A DNA stretch of 64,000 nt from SIG598 sp045605025 (GCA_045605025.1 JAZUPE010000052.1:1-64000); one strand, 5' to 3'; counted from the stretch's first letter, positions 42,070 to 51,252 are shown. Numbers and translations: made by a program. The notes: generated by a model from the sequence alone, not told the origin.

Positions 42070-42105
42070 ATAAAATAAGCCGCCGGAAGCAATTCGTTCC
42101 GGCGG
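42070..42105 (-). terminator. Terminator of the small membrane protein gene
   Basis: A 9-bp stem CCGCCGGAA/TTCCGGCGG (42080-42088 and 42097-42105) is followed on the minus strand by CTTATTTTAT, seven bases after the stop. Confidence 0.85.
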
Positions 42106-42111
42106 CGGTGA

Positions 42112-42738
42112 TTATTCGGTTACCGACTCTGCGGCAGGCTCCGCGGCTGTTTCCGCGGCAGGTTCCGCTATCTGCTCTGCGGCAGGTTTCTGCTGGTTCA
42201 GCTGACTGGCTTTGTTGAACTTTACCGCGGCAACAATCTGAACGATCATAGTCGCGATTGACGCAATAAACAGTACTGCGGAAAGTGCCATCAGTCCGTC
42301 GTGAGAATACTTGATCAGTCCGAAGAACATATAGCTCGGACCATCGTCACCGACGTCAGGCAGCACCAGACCGGAAAGTACGTAGAACACGTGGGAAATA
42401 ATGTAGCACGTCCGGATGAGATCGGACTGTTTTATCGCGGGAGCGGACGCTGAGGCGGACACGACCAGCAGCAGCGGATACCACACGGGAACCAGCATAA
42501 ATATCAGCATGAAGCGGCACCAGCCCATGTTGAAAATAAAGCCCGGTATGGATATAAGAACCGCGGCAACAGTGGGCAGCAGACACAGGAAGCGGGTCTT
42601 TCCTCTGGTTTTGCCGCCTGCAATTCTGCCAATGAATGTTCCCAGACCGATAATAACTACGGTCGCGATCAGCAAAAACAATCCGAATAATACGACCAGT
42701 AAGATGTCCCTGTCGAATCCAAGGTTGTAAGTAATCAT
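42112..42738 (-). CDS. Multi-pass membrane protein of unknown function
   Basis: The protein has 208 residues with about five hydrophobic segments (for example ILLVVLFGLFLLIATVVIIGLG and FMLIFMLVPVWYPLLLVVSA) and a C-terminal tail of about 30 residues rich in Ala, Glu and Pro (AEPAAETAAEPAAES). I recognise no family. AAGGAG precedes the ATG. It has its own terminator and stands apart from the neighbouring operons. Confidence 0.75.
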   Translation of the reverse strand: MITYNLGFDRDILLVVLFGLFLLIATVVIIGLGTFIGRIAGGKTRGKTRFLCLLPTVAAVLISIPGFIFNMGWCRFMLIFMLVPVWYPLLLVVSASASAPAIKQSDLIRTCYIISHVFYVLSGLVLPDVGDDGPSYMFFGLIKYSHDGLMALSAVLFIASIATMIVQIVAAVKFNKASQLNQQKPAAEQIAEPAAETAAEPAAESVTE

Positions 42739-42793
42739 TTATTCCAACTCCTTTCTTACAGGCATTATAACATATTCGCAATCCGTTGTCAAA

Positions 42794-42831
42794 TATAATA
42801 AAACGCGCCCCCGAACGGTGCGGGAGCGCGT
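42794..42831 (-). terminator. Terminator of the yicC-to-spoVM gene line
   Basis: The stem ACGCGCCCCCG/CGGGAGCGCGT (42803-42813 and 42821-42831) is followed on the minus strand by TTTTATTATA. It lies 26 bases after the spoVM stop. Confidence 0.8.
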
Positions 42832-42856
42832 CTGTGGATATCGCGGTAAGTAATAA

Positions 42857-42937
42857 CTATGCCTGTTTTTTGATGCCGAAAATAAGTCTGAGGAATCCAC
42901 CCAGCAGCTTAGGGCTTCTGTAAACGACGATCTTCAT
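42857..42937 (-). CDS. spoVM: SpoVM-like sporulation peptide, 26 residues
   Basis: SpoVM is an amphipathic-helix peptide that recognises the curved forespore membrane and anchors the spore coat ATPase SpoIVA. This 26-codon frame matches the known B. subtilis peptide in length and at fixed positions: Met1, Lys2, Pro9, Lys10, Leu12, Gly13, Gly14, Arg17 and Gly21, with hydrophobic residues at 15, 16, 19 and 20. AGGAG lies 8 bases upstream of the ATG. In B. subtilis spoVM ends the same gene series (prpC-prkC-rsgA-rpe-thiN-spoVM); here it follows rsgA directly. It is easily missed because of its size. Confidence 0.88.
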   Translation of the reverse strand: MKIVVYRSPKLLGGFLRLIFGIKKQA

Positions 42938-43031
42938 CACGGTCACTCCTGTTGTTCAGCTTGAGCCGGTTTCCCGCGCCCTTGTTAGTATAATACGCGC
43001 GCCGAACAGGTTTGTGAGCAAAATCGCCCGT

Positions 43032-43928
43032 TTACTTCTTTTTATTTTCCCATGGCTTGATGTTCTTTGCTTCCTCGTACATCGCCACATAGCTTTCGTG
43101 GCGGGATTTCGCGATCTGTCCCGCCCTGAGCGCGGCGATGACCGAGCAGCCCTTTTCGCACAGGTGAGCGCAGGAGACGAACCTGCACTGTCCGATATGC
43201 TCGCCGAACTCACGGAAGCAGTACTGCAGCTGATCCTTTTCAATGACCGCGCCCACCTCTCCGTCAAAGGAGGAGAAGCCGGGCGTGTCGGCAATCATTC
43301 CGCCGAAGGGCAGCCGGAACAGCTCCACCTCACGGGTGGTGTGGCGTCCTCTGCCCAGCTTGCGGCTGATGCCGGCGGTCTTCTGGGAGAGCGTGGGGTC
43401 GATGGCGTTGAGCAGCGTGGATTTTCCCACGCCGGAATTGCCCGCGAAGGCGCTGAAACAGCCGGTCAGCTCGGCGCGGACCTCGTCCAGTCCGCCGCCT
43501 GTTTCGTAGTTGACCGCGATGACCTTCATGCCGGCCTTTTCGTACACCTCACGCACCTGATCGCAGGGCGCAAGGTCGGTCTTGGTCAGCACGATTACCG
43601 GCTCCACGTCTGCGTATTCCGCCGCGGCGACCACACGGTCGATGACCAGCATATTGGGCGAAGGATCTCTGGCGGCCACTACCACAAAGAGCTTGTCGAG
43701 ATTGGCAACCGCAGGACGGACGAAAATATTCCGCCGCTCCTCGATGCTGTCAACCACCGCCGAACCGTCGTCCGACAGGCTGATGACGCAGCGGTCACCC
43801 ACCGTGGGCACAAGCTCCTGAAGCCGGAAAAGACCGCGCGCCTTGCATTCGATTATCCCTTCGGCGGTTTCCACGTAGTAGAAGCCGCCGATTCCCTTTA
43901 CGATAATTCCGTTGATCTTTCTGCTCAT
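43032..43928 (-). CDS. rsgA: Ribosome small subunit-dependent GTPase A
   Basis: Assists late maturation of the 30S subunit. The protein has 298 residues: an N-terminal OB fold, then a circularly permuted GTPase with motif order G4 (VLTKTDLA), G1 (GNSGVGKSTLLNAI) and G3 (DTPGFSSF). The C-terminal zinc knuckle has CRFVSCAHLCEKGC. The ATG overlaps the prkC stop by one base (TAATG), so they are coupled. PrkC is known to phosphorylate RsgA (CpgA) in B. subtilis, in keeping with this order. Confidence 0.95.
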   Translation of the reverse strand: MSRKINGIIVKGIGGFYYVETAEGIIECKARGLFRLQELVPTVGDRCVISLSDDGSAVVDSIEERRNIFVRPAVANLDKLFVVVAARDPSPNMLVIDRVVAAAEYADVEPVIVLTKTDLAPCDQVREVYEKAGMKVIAVNYETGGGLDEVRAELTGCFSAFAGNSGVGKSTLLNAIDPTLSQKTAGISRKLGRGRHTTREVELFRLPFGGMIADTPGFSSFDGEVGAVIEKDQLQYCFREFGEHIGQCRFVSCAHLCEKGCSVIAALRAGQIAKSRHESYVAMYEEAKNIKPWENKKK

Positions 43929-45922
43929 TATTCGGTGGGAGCAGTTGTCGGATCGGTCTGATCAGCGGGCGCTGTGGTGATTGTGATTACCGCGGTAGGC
44001 ATTGTATAATCGGGATTCTTGTTTCTGGAGATGACCTCCTGAGTCTCAAAGTTGATCTTGAGAGTCTCGTAGATATAGCCGTTGAAGCAGATCTGGGCGG
44101 TCTTGCTGGTTCCGGCGGCAGTGAGGCTGACCGGCACAACAAGGCTGTCGGCGGTGTTGACGTCCTGAGTGAAGACGATCTCGTCACCGATTCTGATCTC
44201 GATGCGGAGGCTCTGGCCCGCCATTGCCTCGGGAACATTGATCTCAAATTCGACGGTTCCGGTGGGCGCCTTACCGTTGCTGATGATAAATTCAACGGTG
44301 GTGCTGCCGGGAATGATCTGGCTGCCGGGAGTGGGCTTCTGGGAGATGATGGTGCCGGCAGGCTTGTCGCTGTCCACTTCCTCGGTGGCTGCCGCACCGA
44401 TACCCATGGCGCTCAGCTTGTTGTTGGCGTCGTTGAGGGGCATATTCTGGAAGTTGGGCATGAACTGCTCGTCGGGTTCCGGACCGAGGCTGACGTACAC
44501 TTCGATGTTGTCACCCTCATTGATATCCGAACGGGGACGGGGATTGGTGTTGATGATGACGCCCTCGGAAATATTGGCGTCGTAGACCTCCAGCTTCGTC
44601 GTGCTCAGACCGTGGTTGAGGCACATGGTGGAGTATTCATCGTAGGTCATGTTGTCGATGGTGGGCACGATGAGGCGCTCCGCTCCGTTGCTGACGGTGA
44701 GGGTGACCATCGCGTTGGCGTAGACTTCCTTGCCGGCAACGGGACGCTGCTCGATTACGCAGTCCTTTTCCACGTCGCTGTTGAATTCATAGACCACGCG
44801 GTAGGAGAAGGAGTAGCTCATGTCGTTGACGATCTCCTCGTAATTCTGTCCGGAGAAATCGGGAATCTTGAGCTGCTCGTTCTTGGTGCTGGAGAACATA
44901 TCGCTTTCGTCAAGCACCAGCCATGTAAGAATGAGGAACACCACCACAAAGGCGCTGGCAATTCCGGTGAGAACGGGAATGACCGGACTCTTGACCGGCT
45001 TTACCTCCTCCTGAAGCTGACGGGTGGCGTTGATGGCCTGAATGTATCTGTTGGGCGATTCGTCCACCATGTAGCTGTATTCAAACTTGATGCCGGGATC
45101 ATGCTTGAAGTCGTCGATATCCATCAGCATATCAGAGGCGGTCTGATAGCGGCGGTCGGGATCCTTCTGCATGGCCTGCATGGTGATTTCCTCAAGTCCC
45201 TCGGGAATGGCGGGGTTGACCTGACGGGGATTGCGGGGATCGGCCTGCAGATGCATGACCGCCACGGACACAGCGTCGCCGCCGTCAAAGGGTACCCGTC
45301 CGGTGAGCATCTCGTACATCATGACACCCAGAGAGTAGAGGTCGGCGCGCTCGTCGGTCCTGGAGCCTCTTGCCTGCTCCGGGGAGATATAATGCACCGA
45401 GCCGATGGCCTGATTGCCGACGGTGGCAGGATCGTAGCCGGACACCGAAGCGATGCCGAAATCGGTCACCTTGATGTCGCCGTTCTCCATGAGCATTATG
45501 TTCTGGGGCTTGATGTCGCGGTGGACAATGCCCTTGCTGTGAGCGTGCTTGAGGGCGCGCAGAATCTGGGAGGTGAAGTGCACGGTCTCCTTCCAGGTCA
45601 GCACGCGCTGCTGCTCGATATAATCCTTGAGCGTTATGCCGTTGATGTATTCCATGACGATGTACAGGCAGTCGCTGCTGTCTGAAACGTCAAACACCTT
45701 GACTATGTTCTTATGCTTGAGCATGGCGATCGCCCTTGATTCGTTTCTGAACCTCTGGCAGATCTCAGGATTGCCAAGATACTCCGGATTGAGCATCTTG
45801 ACCGCCACGGGCATATTGTTGAGAACGTCCATGGCTCTGTACACAACAGCCATGCCGCCCTTGCCTACGACCCGCTGCAGCTCATAGCGACCGTCCAGTC
45901 TGCGTCCGATGAACTGATCCAT
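43928..45922 (-). CDS. prkC: Membrane Ser/Thr protein kinase with PASTA domains
   Basis: Senses peptidoglycan fragments and phosphorylates cytoplasmic targets. The cytoplasmic kinase domain has VGKGGMAVVYRA, catalytic HRDIKPQNIML and DFGIA. One transmembrane helix (VIPVLTGIASAFVVVFLILT) follows, then three PASTA domains, and an additional beta-rich region of about 110 residues ending in a Thr/Pro-rich tail (TTAPADQTDPTTAPTE), which B. subtilis PrkC does not obviously share. I start at ATG 45922 (MDQFIGRRLDGRYEL); TTG 45982 and ATG 45934 are in frame but have poor ribosome sites. prpC, its phosphatase, is just upstream. Confidence 0.93.
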   Translation of the reverse strand: MDQFIGRRLDGRYELQRVVGKGGMAVVYRAMDVLNNMPVAVKMLNPEYLGNPEICQRFRNESRAIAMLKHKNIVKVFDVSDSSDCLYIVMEYINGITLKDYIEQQRVLTWKETVHFTSQILRALKHAHSKGIVHRDIKPQNIMLMENGDIKVTDFGIASVSGYDPATVGNQAIGSVHYISPEQARGSRTDERADLYSLGVMMYEMLTGRVPFDGGDAVSVAVMHLQADPRNPRQVNPAIPEGLEEITMQAMQKDPDRRYQTASDMLMDIDDFKHDPGIKFEYSYMVDESPNRYIQAINATRQLQEEVKPVKSPVIPVLTGIASAFVVVFLILTWLVLDESDMFSSTKNEQLKIPDFSGQNYEEIVNDMSYSFSYRVVYEFNSDVEKDCVIEQRPVAGKEVYANAMVTLTVSNGAERLIVPTIDNMTYDEYSTMCLNHGLSTTKLEVYDANISEGVIINTNPRPRSDINEGDNIEVYVSLGPEPDEQFMPNFQNMPLNDANNKLSAMGIGAAATEEVDSDKPAGTIISQKPTPGSQIIPGSTTVEFIISNGKAPTGTVEFEINVPEAMAGQSLRIEIRIGDEIVFTQDVNTADSLVVPVSLTAAGTSKTAQICFNGYIYETLKINFETQEVISRNKNPDYTMPTAVITITTAPADQTDPTTAPTE

Positions 45923-45971
45923 ATTTGTCACCATCCCCCGGCTCTGTACGGCCGGGTATCCTTTCGCAAGA

Positions 45972-46697
45972 TTATTTTGCAATTATAAGCGCGGTTATGT
46001 TGTCGGCACCGCCGTTGCCGTTGGCCTCGTCAATATACGCGGCACACAGCTCCTCCGCGGGAAACGCGCCTGCCATCTCCAGCAGCCGCCCGTCCTCCAC
46101 GCAGTTGGTCAGACCGTCCGAGCAGAGCAGAAGCATCTGCCCCTCCTTCAGCGCCAGCCGGCACTGATCGACCTTGACGCTCTGTCCCACACCGATGGCT
46201 CTTGTAATAATGTTTTTTCGGGGGTGAGTGCGCGCCTGTTCCGGTGTCAGTCTGCCGATATCCACCAGTTCCTGAACCATAGAATGGTCCTTGGTAACAC
46301 ACTTTATACTCCTGCCGCCCAGAAGATAGGCGCGGCTGTCTCCGGCGTGGAAAACAAAGGCACTGCCGCCGAAAACCACAGCGCAGACCACCGTGGTGCC
46401 CATTCCACGCAGCGAAAGATCGTTCTGCGACATTTCATAAATCTCGGCGTTGGCCATGCTGACCGCTTCCTGAACGATCTGTCCGGTCTGCTCGGCGTCC
46501 ATGCCGGAAACCAGACGGCTTTCAAGCTGACCGCCGATTATCTCCACAGCGCGGGAGCTGGCGATATCACCGCCGCTGGCGCCTCCCATGCCGTCACAGA
46601 CCACACCCCAGCAGCCGCCGTCGAACAGGCCGGATGCCGCAGCGTCCTGATTACTGCTTCTGACACGCCCTGTGTCAGTTTTGAAATATACTGTCAT
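45972..46697 (-). CDS. prpC: PP2C-type Ser/Thr phosphatase
   Basis: Removes phosphate from PrkC and its targets. The protein has 241 residues with PP2C metal-site motifs: N-terminal RSSNQDAA, VVCDGMGGASGGD (Asp and Gly of the Mn2+/Mg2+ site), LLCSDGLTNCVED and GADNITALII at the end. The ATG starts in the base after the rlmN stop. Confidence 0.94.
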   Translation of the reverse strand: MTVYFKTDTGRVRSSNQDAAASGLFDGGCWGVVCDGMGGASGGDIASSRAVEIIGGQLESRLVSGMDAEQTGQIVQEAVSMANAEIYEMSQNDLSLRGMGTTVVCAVVFGGSAFVFHAGDSRAYLLGGRSIKCVTKDHSMVQELVDIGRLTPEQARTHPRKNIITRAIGVGQSVKVDQCRLALKEGQMLLLCSDGLTNCVEDGRLLEMAGAFPAEELCAAYIDEANGNGGADNITALIIAK

Positions 46698-47744
46698 TTA
46701 CTGTTCTCCCTGTTGTTTCCTGCGTCTTAACTGCCCGCAGGAGGCATTGATATCCGAGCCCAATGTGCGCCTGACCGTGGCGGTTATACCCGAACCGTTG
46801 AGCAGGTCGCAAAAGCTTTTGATTCTTCGTCTGTCCGGCTCGTGACAGCCGGTTCCGTCCACCGTGTTGACCGGTATGAGGTTGACGTGGCACAGCATGC
46901 CGCGCAGTTTCGACGCCAGCTCGCGGGCACATTCGTCCGAATCGTTCTGCCCCGACACCAGCGAATATTCAAAGGAAATCCGCCGTCCGGTGGCTTCGGC
47001 GTACCGCCGGCACACCGCCAGCAGCTGACCCACGTTCCACCGCCTGTTGATGGGCATCATGGTGTCGCGTATACGGTCGTTGGGCGCATGGAGCGACACC
47101 GAAAGGGTGAACTGGGGCTGCATTTCCATAAGCTGTTCGATGCGGTCCACAAGTCCGCAGGTGGATACGGAAATGTGCCGCTGACCGATGCACACGCCGC
47201 CGGTGTCCGACACCAGCTCAAGAAATCTGATCACGTTGTCGAAGTTATCCAGCGGTTCGCCCATTCCCATGAGCACCACGTTGGAGATTCTCACCTGTTC
47301 ACGGTCACGTATGGCAGTGATCTGCCCCAGCATTTCCGACGGGGTGAGATTGTGGGAAAAACCGCTGCGTCCCGTGGCGCAGAACACACAGCCCATGCGG
47401 CAGCCCACCTGAGTGGAGATGCACACGCTGTAGCCGTGGTTGTATTTCATCAGCACCGCTTCCACCAGATCGCCGTCGTGCATCTCGATGAGATATTTTT
47501 TTGTCTCGTCGATGGACGAACACAGGCGCTCAACGATCCGCGGCGCGGAGATGTAACACTCCGCCGCCAGCTTTTCGCGCAGACTTTTGGGCAGGTCGGT
47601 CATCTCCTCCCAGGAGCTGACACCCTGCTGCAGCCATTTATACAGCTGCTTTGACCGGTATTTCGGCTGCCCCATCTGCTCCAGCAGAGAGGCAAGCTCT
47701 CCGGCAGTCATCGACCGGATATCGTGCAGTGCTATGCCTATCAT
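46698..47744 (-). CDS. rlmN: Dual-specificity 23S rRNA/tRNA adenine-C2 methyltransferase RlmN
   Basis: This radical SAM enzyme methylates A2503 of 23S rRNA and A37 of some tRNAs. The protein has 348 residues. The Fe-S cysteines are in GCRMGCVFCATGRSGF (CxxxCxxC, residues ~113-120), followed by VLMGMGEPLDNFDNV, and the C-terminal part holds the GCHEPD and ASCGQLRRR segments, the latter with the conserved methyl-carrying Cys. The start overlaps the rsmB stop by four bases. Confidence 0.95.
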   Translation of the reverse strand: MIGIALHDIRSMTAGELASLLEQMGQPKYRSKQLYKWLQQGVSSWEEMTDLPKSLREKLAAECYISAPRIVERLCSSIDETKKYLIEMHDGDLVEAVLMKYNHGYSVCISTQVGCRMGCVFCATGRSGFSHNLTPSEMLGQITAIRDREQVRISNVVLMGMGEPLDNFDNVIRFLELVSDTGGVCIGQRHISVSTCGLVDRIEQLMEMQPQFTLSVSLHAPNDRIRDTMMPINRRWNVGQLLAVCRRYAEATGRRISFEYSLVSGQNDSDECARELASKLRGMLCHVNLIPVNTVDGTGCHEPDRRRIKSFCDLLNGSGITATVRRTLGSDINASCGQLRRRKQQGEQ

Positions 47745-49069
47745 TCCTTTCTGACAGCCGCGGCCATAAAGAAGCCGTCCCAGCCGTCCCGTTCCGGAAA
47801 GAGCGTCAGCTCATGCTCCGGTTCATCGATCGTGCGCCTGACGCCCACGGGCAGGCAGAGCGCCGCCGGTTCAAAATTGCCGTTCTCCGCAAGAAAACGG
47901 TCAAACACCCCCGCGTTTTCCGCGGGATTGAGTGTGCAGGTGGAATAAACAATCCTTCCGCCCGGCTTTACGCAGGCGGCGTTGGTGGTAAGTATTTTAT
48001 ACTGCAGCTCCGGCAGTGCTTCCAGCTCGGAGCGGCTCTTGTTTTTGATGTCCGGCTTGCGGCGGATAACTCCCAGACCGGAGCAGGGCACATCGCACAG
48101 TACACGGTCGGCGACTATCTTAGTGCCTTCGGCGGCAGCGTCTCTGCGCCGCGCTTTGACCGAATCAAGCCCCAGCCGCTTTGCTCCCTCTGCGATCAGA
48201 TCCACACGCGAGTGGTGCAGATCGCAGGCGATGACCGTGCAGTCATCAGCAGCGGTCTGGGCTATGGTAAAACTCTTGCCGCCCGGTGCGGCGCAGGCGT
48301 CGAGAATAATCTCTCCCCTCTGCGCGCCCACCGCTCCGGCACAGAGCTGCGAAGCGATGTCCTGCACGTGAAAAAGCCCGTCCCTGTATGCCTTAAGCTG
48401 CTCTACATCGCCGGTTTCATCAAGGATAACCGCGTCGGGCAGCAGCGGATATTCCCGTGCCTCCACGCCCTCGCCGGCAAGCTTTCCGATAAGCTCCTGC
48501 CGGGTGCAACGTGTGGTGTTCACACGGGCGAACATGGGAGGTCTGCCTGAGAGGGTGGACATTATCCGCTCACTAAGCTCCTCACCGTAGCTGTTAACCC
48601 ATAATTCCGTAATCCACAGCGGACAGGAATACTTCAGCGACAGCCACAGCAGCGGATTCTTCGCTCTGTCGGGCAGCGGAGTGCGCTTGCCTGCGCGGAT
48701 ATAGCTGCGCAGAATGCCGTTGACGAATCCGGCGGCGGAGGTGTGCCCCGTCTGGCGGGTCAGCTTCACTGCCTCGTCCACGGCGGCGCTGTCGGGGATT
48801 CTGTCCATATACCCAAGCTGATAGATACCCATGCGCAGGATATTGCGCACGTCGTTTTCCAGCTTCTGGCCGGGCTTGCGCAGCAGGGAGGCTATGGCGG
48901 TGTCCAGCAGGGTCTGGTTTTCCTGTACGCCGTAGAACAGCGCCGAGGCAAGGCCGCGGTCCCGTTCCTCCAGCTTGTGCTTATCCAGAATATTATCCAG
49001 CGCGATGGTTGAATACGCGCCCTTTTCGGTTCGTTTAAGCGCTTCAAGCGCGGCTCTGCGTGCTGTCAT
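47741..49069 (-). CDS. rsmB: 16S rRNA cytosine-C5 methyltransferase RsmB
   Basis: Methylates C967 of 16S rRNA. The protein has 442 residues: an N-terminal NusB-like RNA-binding domain (ARRAALEALKRTEKGAYS; FYGVQENQTLLDTAI), and a SAM methyltransferase domain with LDACAAPGGKSF, the catalytic pair DVPCSGLGVIRR and VYSTCTLNPAENAGV. It overlaps both neighbours by four bases, a sign of tight coupling. Confidence 0.95.
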   Translation of the reverse strand: MTARRAALEALKRTEKGAYSTIALDNILDKHKLEERDRGLASALFYGVQENQTLLDTAIASLLRKPGQKLENDVRNILRMGIYQLGYMDRIPDSAAVDEAVKLTRQTGHTSAAGFVNGILRSYIRAGKRTPLPDRAKNPLLWLSLKYSCPLWITELWVNSYGEELSERIMSTLSGRPPMFARVNTTRCTRQELIGKLAGEGVEAREYPLLPDAVILDETGDVEQLKAYRDGLFHVQDIASQLCAGAVGAQRGEIILDACAAPGGKSFTIAQTAADDCTVIACDLHHSRVDLIAEGAKRLGLDSVKARRRDAAAEGTKIVADRVLCDVPCSGLGVIRRKPDIKNKSRSELEALPELQYKILTTNAACVKPGGRIVYSTCTLNPAENAGVFDRFLAENGNFEPAALCLPVGVRRTIDEPEHELTLFPERDGWDGFFMAAAVRKE

Positions 49070-49809
49070 CGTTCTTCGTCACGCCTCACACTGGAAACGA
49101 TGGAAAGCATACGGATCAGCGACAGCACCGCCGAAGCAAGCGAAGCCACATAAGTCATGGCCGCTGCGTTGAGCACCTTTTTGACGCCCTTCATATCCTC
49201 GCCGCTCATGCACAGGGTGTCCGAAAGGATATTTCTGGCTCTGCGGCTGGCGTTGAATTCGACGGGCAGGGTCACAAGGGTAAAGAGCACCGCAAAGAGG
49301 AACAGCCCCAGACCGGCAAGTGCAAGATAGAAGCCGATATTGGTCTGAGCGGTACCGCTGATGATCAGACCGATGATCACAAGGATCATGGAAAAGCGGG
49401 AACCGATGTTTGCCACCGGAACCAGAGCGGTGCGCAGTCTGACGGGAAGGTATTTTCTGCTGTGCTGAATGGCGTGACCGGCCTCATGGGCGGCGATGCC
49501 CACAGCGGAAACGGAAGTGCCTTTGTAAACCTGAGGCGAAAGGGAAAGGATCTTCTTTTTGGGATGGTAATTATCGGTAAGGTGACCATTGATCATCTGT
49601 ACCTGAACGTCGTAGATTCCGTTGGCTTCAAGGATCTGACGGGCAGCATCCGCGTCGGTCATGCCCCTGCTGTTGCCGATCTGGCTGTATTTATTGTAGG
49701 TGCTGTTCAGGCGCGCCTGAATGATGCCCGATATCAGCGCAAGGGCCAGCGCGGCAAAGAGATATTCGTAATATCCGAACCGTCCTACAGCATACCAGAA
49801 CTGATCCAT
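49066..49809 (-). CDS. Zinc metallopeptidase, YugP/Zn_peptidase_2 family
   Basis: Predicted membrane-embedded zinc protease. The protein has 247 residues: an N-terminal transmembrane segment (YEYLFAALALALISGI), the zinc motif in AAHEAGHAIQHS near residue 108, and two or three further hydrophobic segments (MILVIIGLIISG, FYLALAGLGLFLFAVLFTLV). Substrate unknown. It sits between fmt and rsmB in the operon, an extra gene relative to B. subtilis. AAGGAGG precedes the ATG. Confidence 0.9.
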   Translation of the reverse strand: MDQFWYAVGRFGYYEYLFAALALALISGIIQARLNSTYNKYSQIGNSRGMTDADAARQILEANGIYDVQVQMINGHLTDNYHPKKKILSLSPQVYKGTSVSAVGIAAHEAGHAIQHSRKYLPVRLRTALVPVANIGSRFSMILVIIGLIISGTAQTNIGFYLALAGLGLFLFAVLFTLVTLPVEFNASRRARNILSDTLCMSGEDMKGVKKVLNAAAMTYVASLASAVLSLIRMLSIVSSVRRDEER

Positions 49810-49824
49810 GATGATCCTCCTTGA

Positions 49825-50745
49825 TTATTGTCCTAAAACGACACCCTTGTCAACGGGGTGTCCGCGCAGGTAATCGACGGCGGCCATTCGTTTGCCGCCC
49901 TCTGCCTGCAGTTCGATGATCTGCACCGCGCCCTCACCGCAGGCTACGGTCAGGGGATTGGCGCAGATGACCTCTCCGCACGCACCGCTGCCCTCCACCA
50001 CACGGGTCCTGTGTATCTTGAGGGTGGAGCCGCTCAGTCTGGTCTGAGCCACCGGCCACGGCTGGATTCCCCGCACAAGGTCGTGTACCTGCTGGGCGGT
50101 CTTTGTCCAGTCGATGACCGACAGGGACTTGTCCAGCATGGGAGCGTAGCAGGACAGGCTGTGGTCCTGCTTTACGGGATTGAGCTGCCCTTTTCCGGCA
50201 AGCTCAAGGGTCTTTATCAGCAGCTCGGCACCCATCTGTGCCAGACGGTCGTGCAGCTCGCCCGCGGTCTCGTCCGGGTCGACAGGTGTTTCCGCCTGCA
50301 GAAGAATGTCGCCGGTGTCCACGCCCTCGTCCAGCCGCATGGTGGACACGCCGCTGACCTTCTCGCCGTTGATGACCGCCCAGTTGATGGGAGCGGCGCC
50401 GCGGTACTTGGGCAGCAGCGAGGAATGGACGTTGATGCAGCCCAGCGGGGTGGCTTCAAGCACATCCCTGCGCAGGATCTTTCCGTAGGCTGCGACGATT
50501 ATGGCGTCGGCGTCAAGGCTGGCGATTTTTGCCAGAATGCTTTCGTCCCGCATGGTCTCCGGCTGTTCTACCGGCAGACCCAGCTCCAGCGCTCTTTCCT
50601 TTACGGGGGGAGCCGTAAGGAGCAATTTTCGGCCTTTTGGTTTGTCCGGCTGGGTAATTACGAGCTTTACTGTATGCCCTGCCTCGCACACGGCGTTGAG
50701 GGACGGAACGGCGAAGTCGGGGGTCCCCATGAATATCAGATTCAT
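49825..50745 (-). CDS. fmt: Methionyl-tRNA formyltransferase
   Basis: Formylates initiator Met-tRNA using 10-formyl-THF. The protein has 306 residues: MNLIFMGTPDFAVPSLNAV at the N-terminus, the catalytic region with INVHSSLLPKYRGAAPINWA (Asn, His of the active site), and DTGDIL carrying the conserved Asp. The C-terminal tRNA-binding domain is complete. It starts in the base after the def stop, the typical def-fmt pair. Confidence 0.96.
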   Translation of the reverse strand: MNLIFMGTPDFAVPSLNAVCEAGHTVKLVITQPDKPKGRKLLLTAPPVKERALELGLPVEQPETMRDESILAKIASLDADAIIVAAYGKILRRDVLEATPLGCINVHSSLLPKYRGAAPINWAVINGEKVSGVSTMRLDEGVDTGDILLQAETPVDPDETAGELHDRLAQMGAELLIKTLELAGKGQLNPVKQDHSLSCYAPMLDKSLSVIDWTKTAQQVHDLVRGIQPWPVAQTRLSGSTLKIHRTRVVEGSGACGEVICANPLTVACGEGAVQIIELQAEGGKRMAAVDYLRGHPVDKGVVLGQ

Positions 50746-51252
50746 TCACTGGTCCCCCTTCTGTTGTTCCAGCTCGTCCAGTTCCTCCCTGGTAAGCATG
50801 CGCTGGGCAACGTCGATGTAAAGAATGCCGTCGAGGTGATCCACCTCATGGCAGATGGCGCGGGCAGTCAGACCCTCGCCGGTAATCTCGTGAAAACGTC
50901 CCTTTCTGTCCTGATAGCGGGCGGTAACCTTCATGGGACGCTCGACAATTCCGTACTTTCCGGGCACGGAAAGGCAGCCCTCGGTTCCGGTCTGGGAGCC
51001 TTCACGGGCGATGATCTCGGGATTTATCATCTCCACAAACACGCCCACTTCCTCATCGGGAGTGGTGTCAATTACTACCACCCGGCGCAGCATGCCGATC
51101 TGAGGCGCGGCAAGTCCCACGCCGTTGCGGTCGTGCATGGTGTCGGCCATGTCATCAAGCATAACGGCAAGCTTCTGGTTGAATTCGGTCACCGGCTTGC
51201 ATTTCTTTCTGAGGACTTCCTCGCCCTCAAAACACATGTTTCTCAGAGCCAT
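50746..51252 (-). CDS. def: Peptide deformylase
   Basis: Removes the formyl group from new proteins using an Fe2+/Zn2+ ion. The protein has 168 residues with the three motifs in order: GVGLAAPQIG, EGCLSVPG (metal Cys) and CHEVDHLDG (HExxH metal site). It sits between priA and fmt. Confidence 0.96.
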   Translation of the reverse strand: MALRNMCFEGEEVLRKKCKPVTEFNQKLAVMLDDMADTMHDRNGVGLAAPQIGMLRRVVVIDTTPDEEVGVFVEMINPEIIAREGSQTGTEGCLSVPGKYGIVERPMKVTARYQDRKGRFHEITGEGLTARAICHEVDHLDGILYIDVAQRMLTREELDELEQQKGDQ

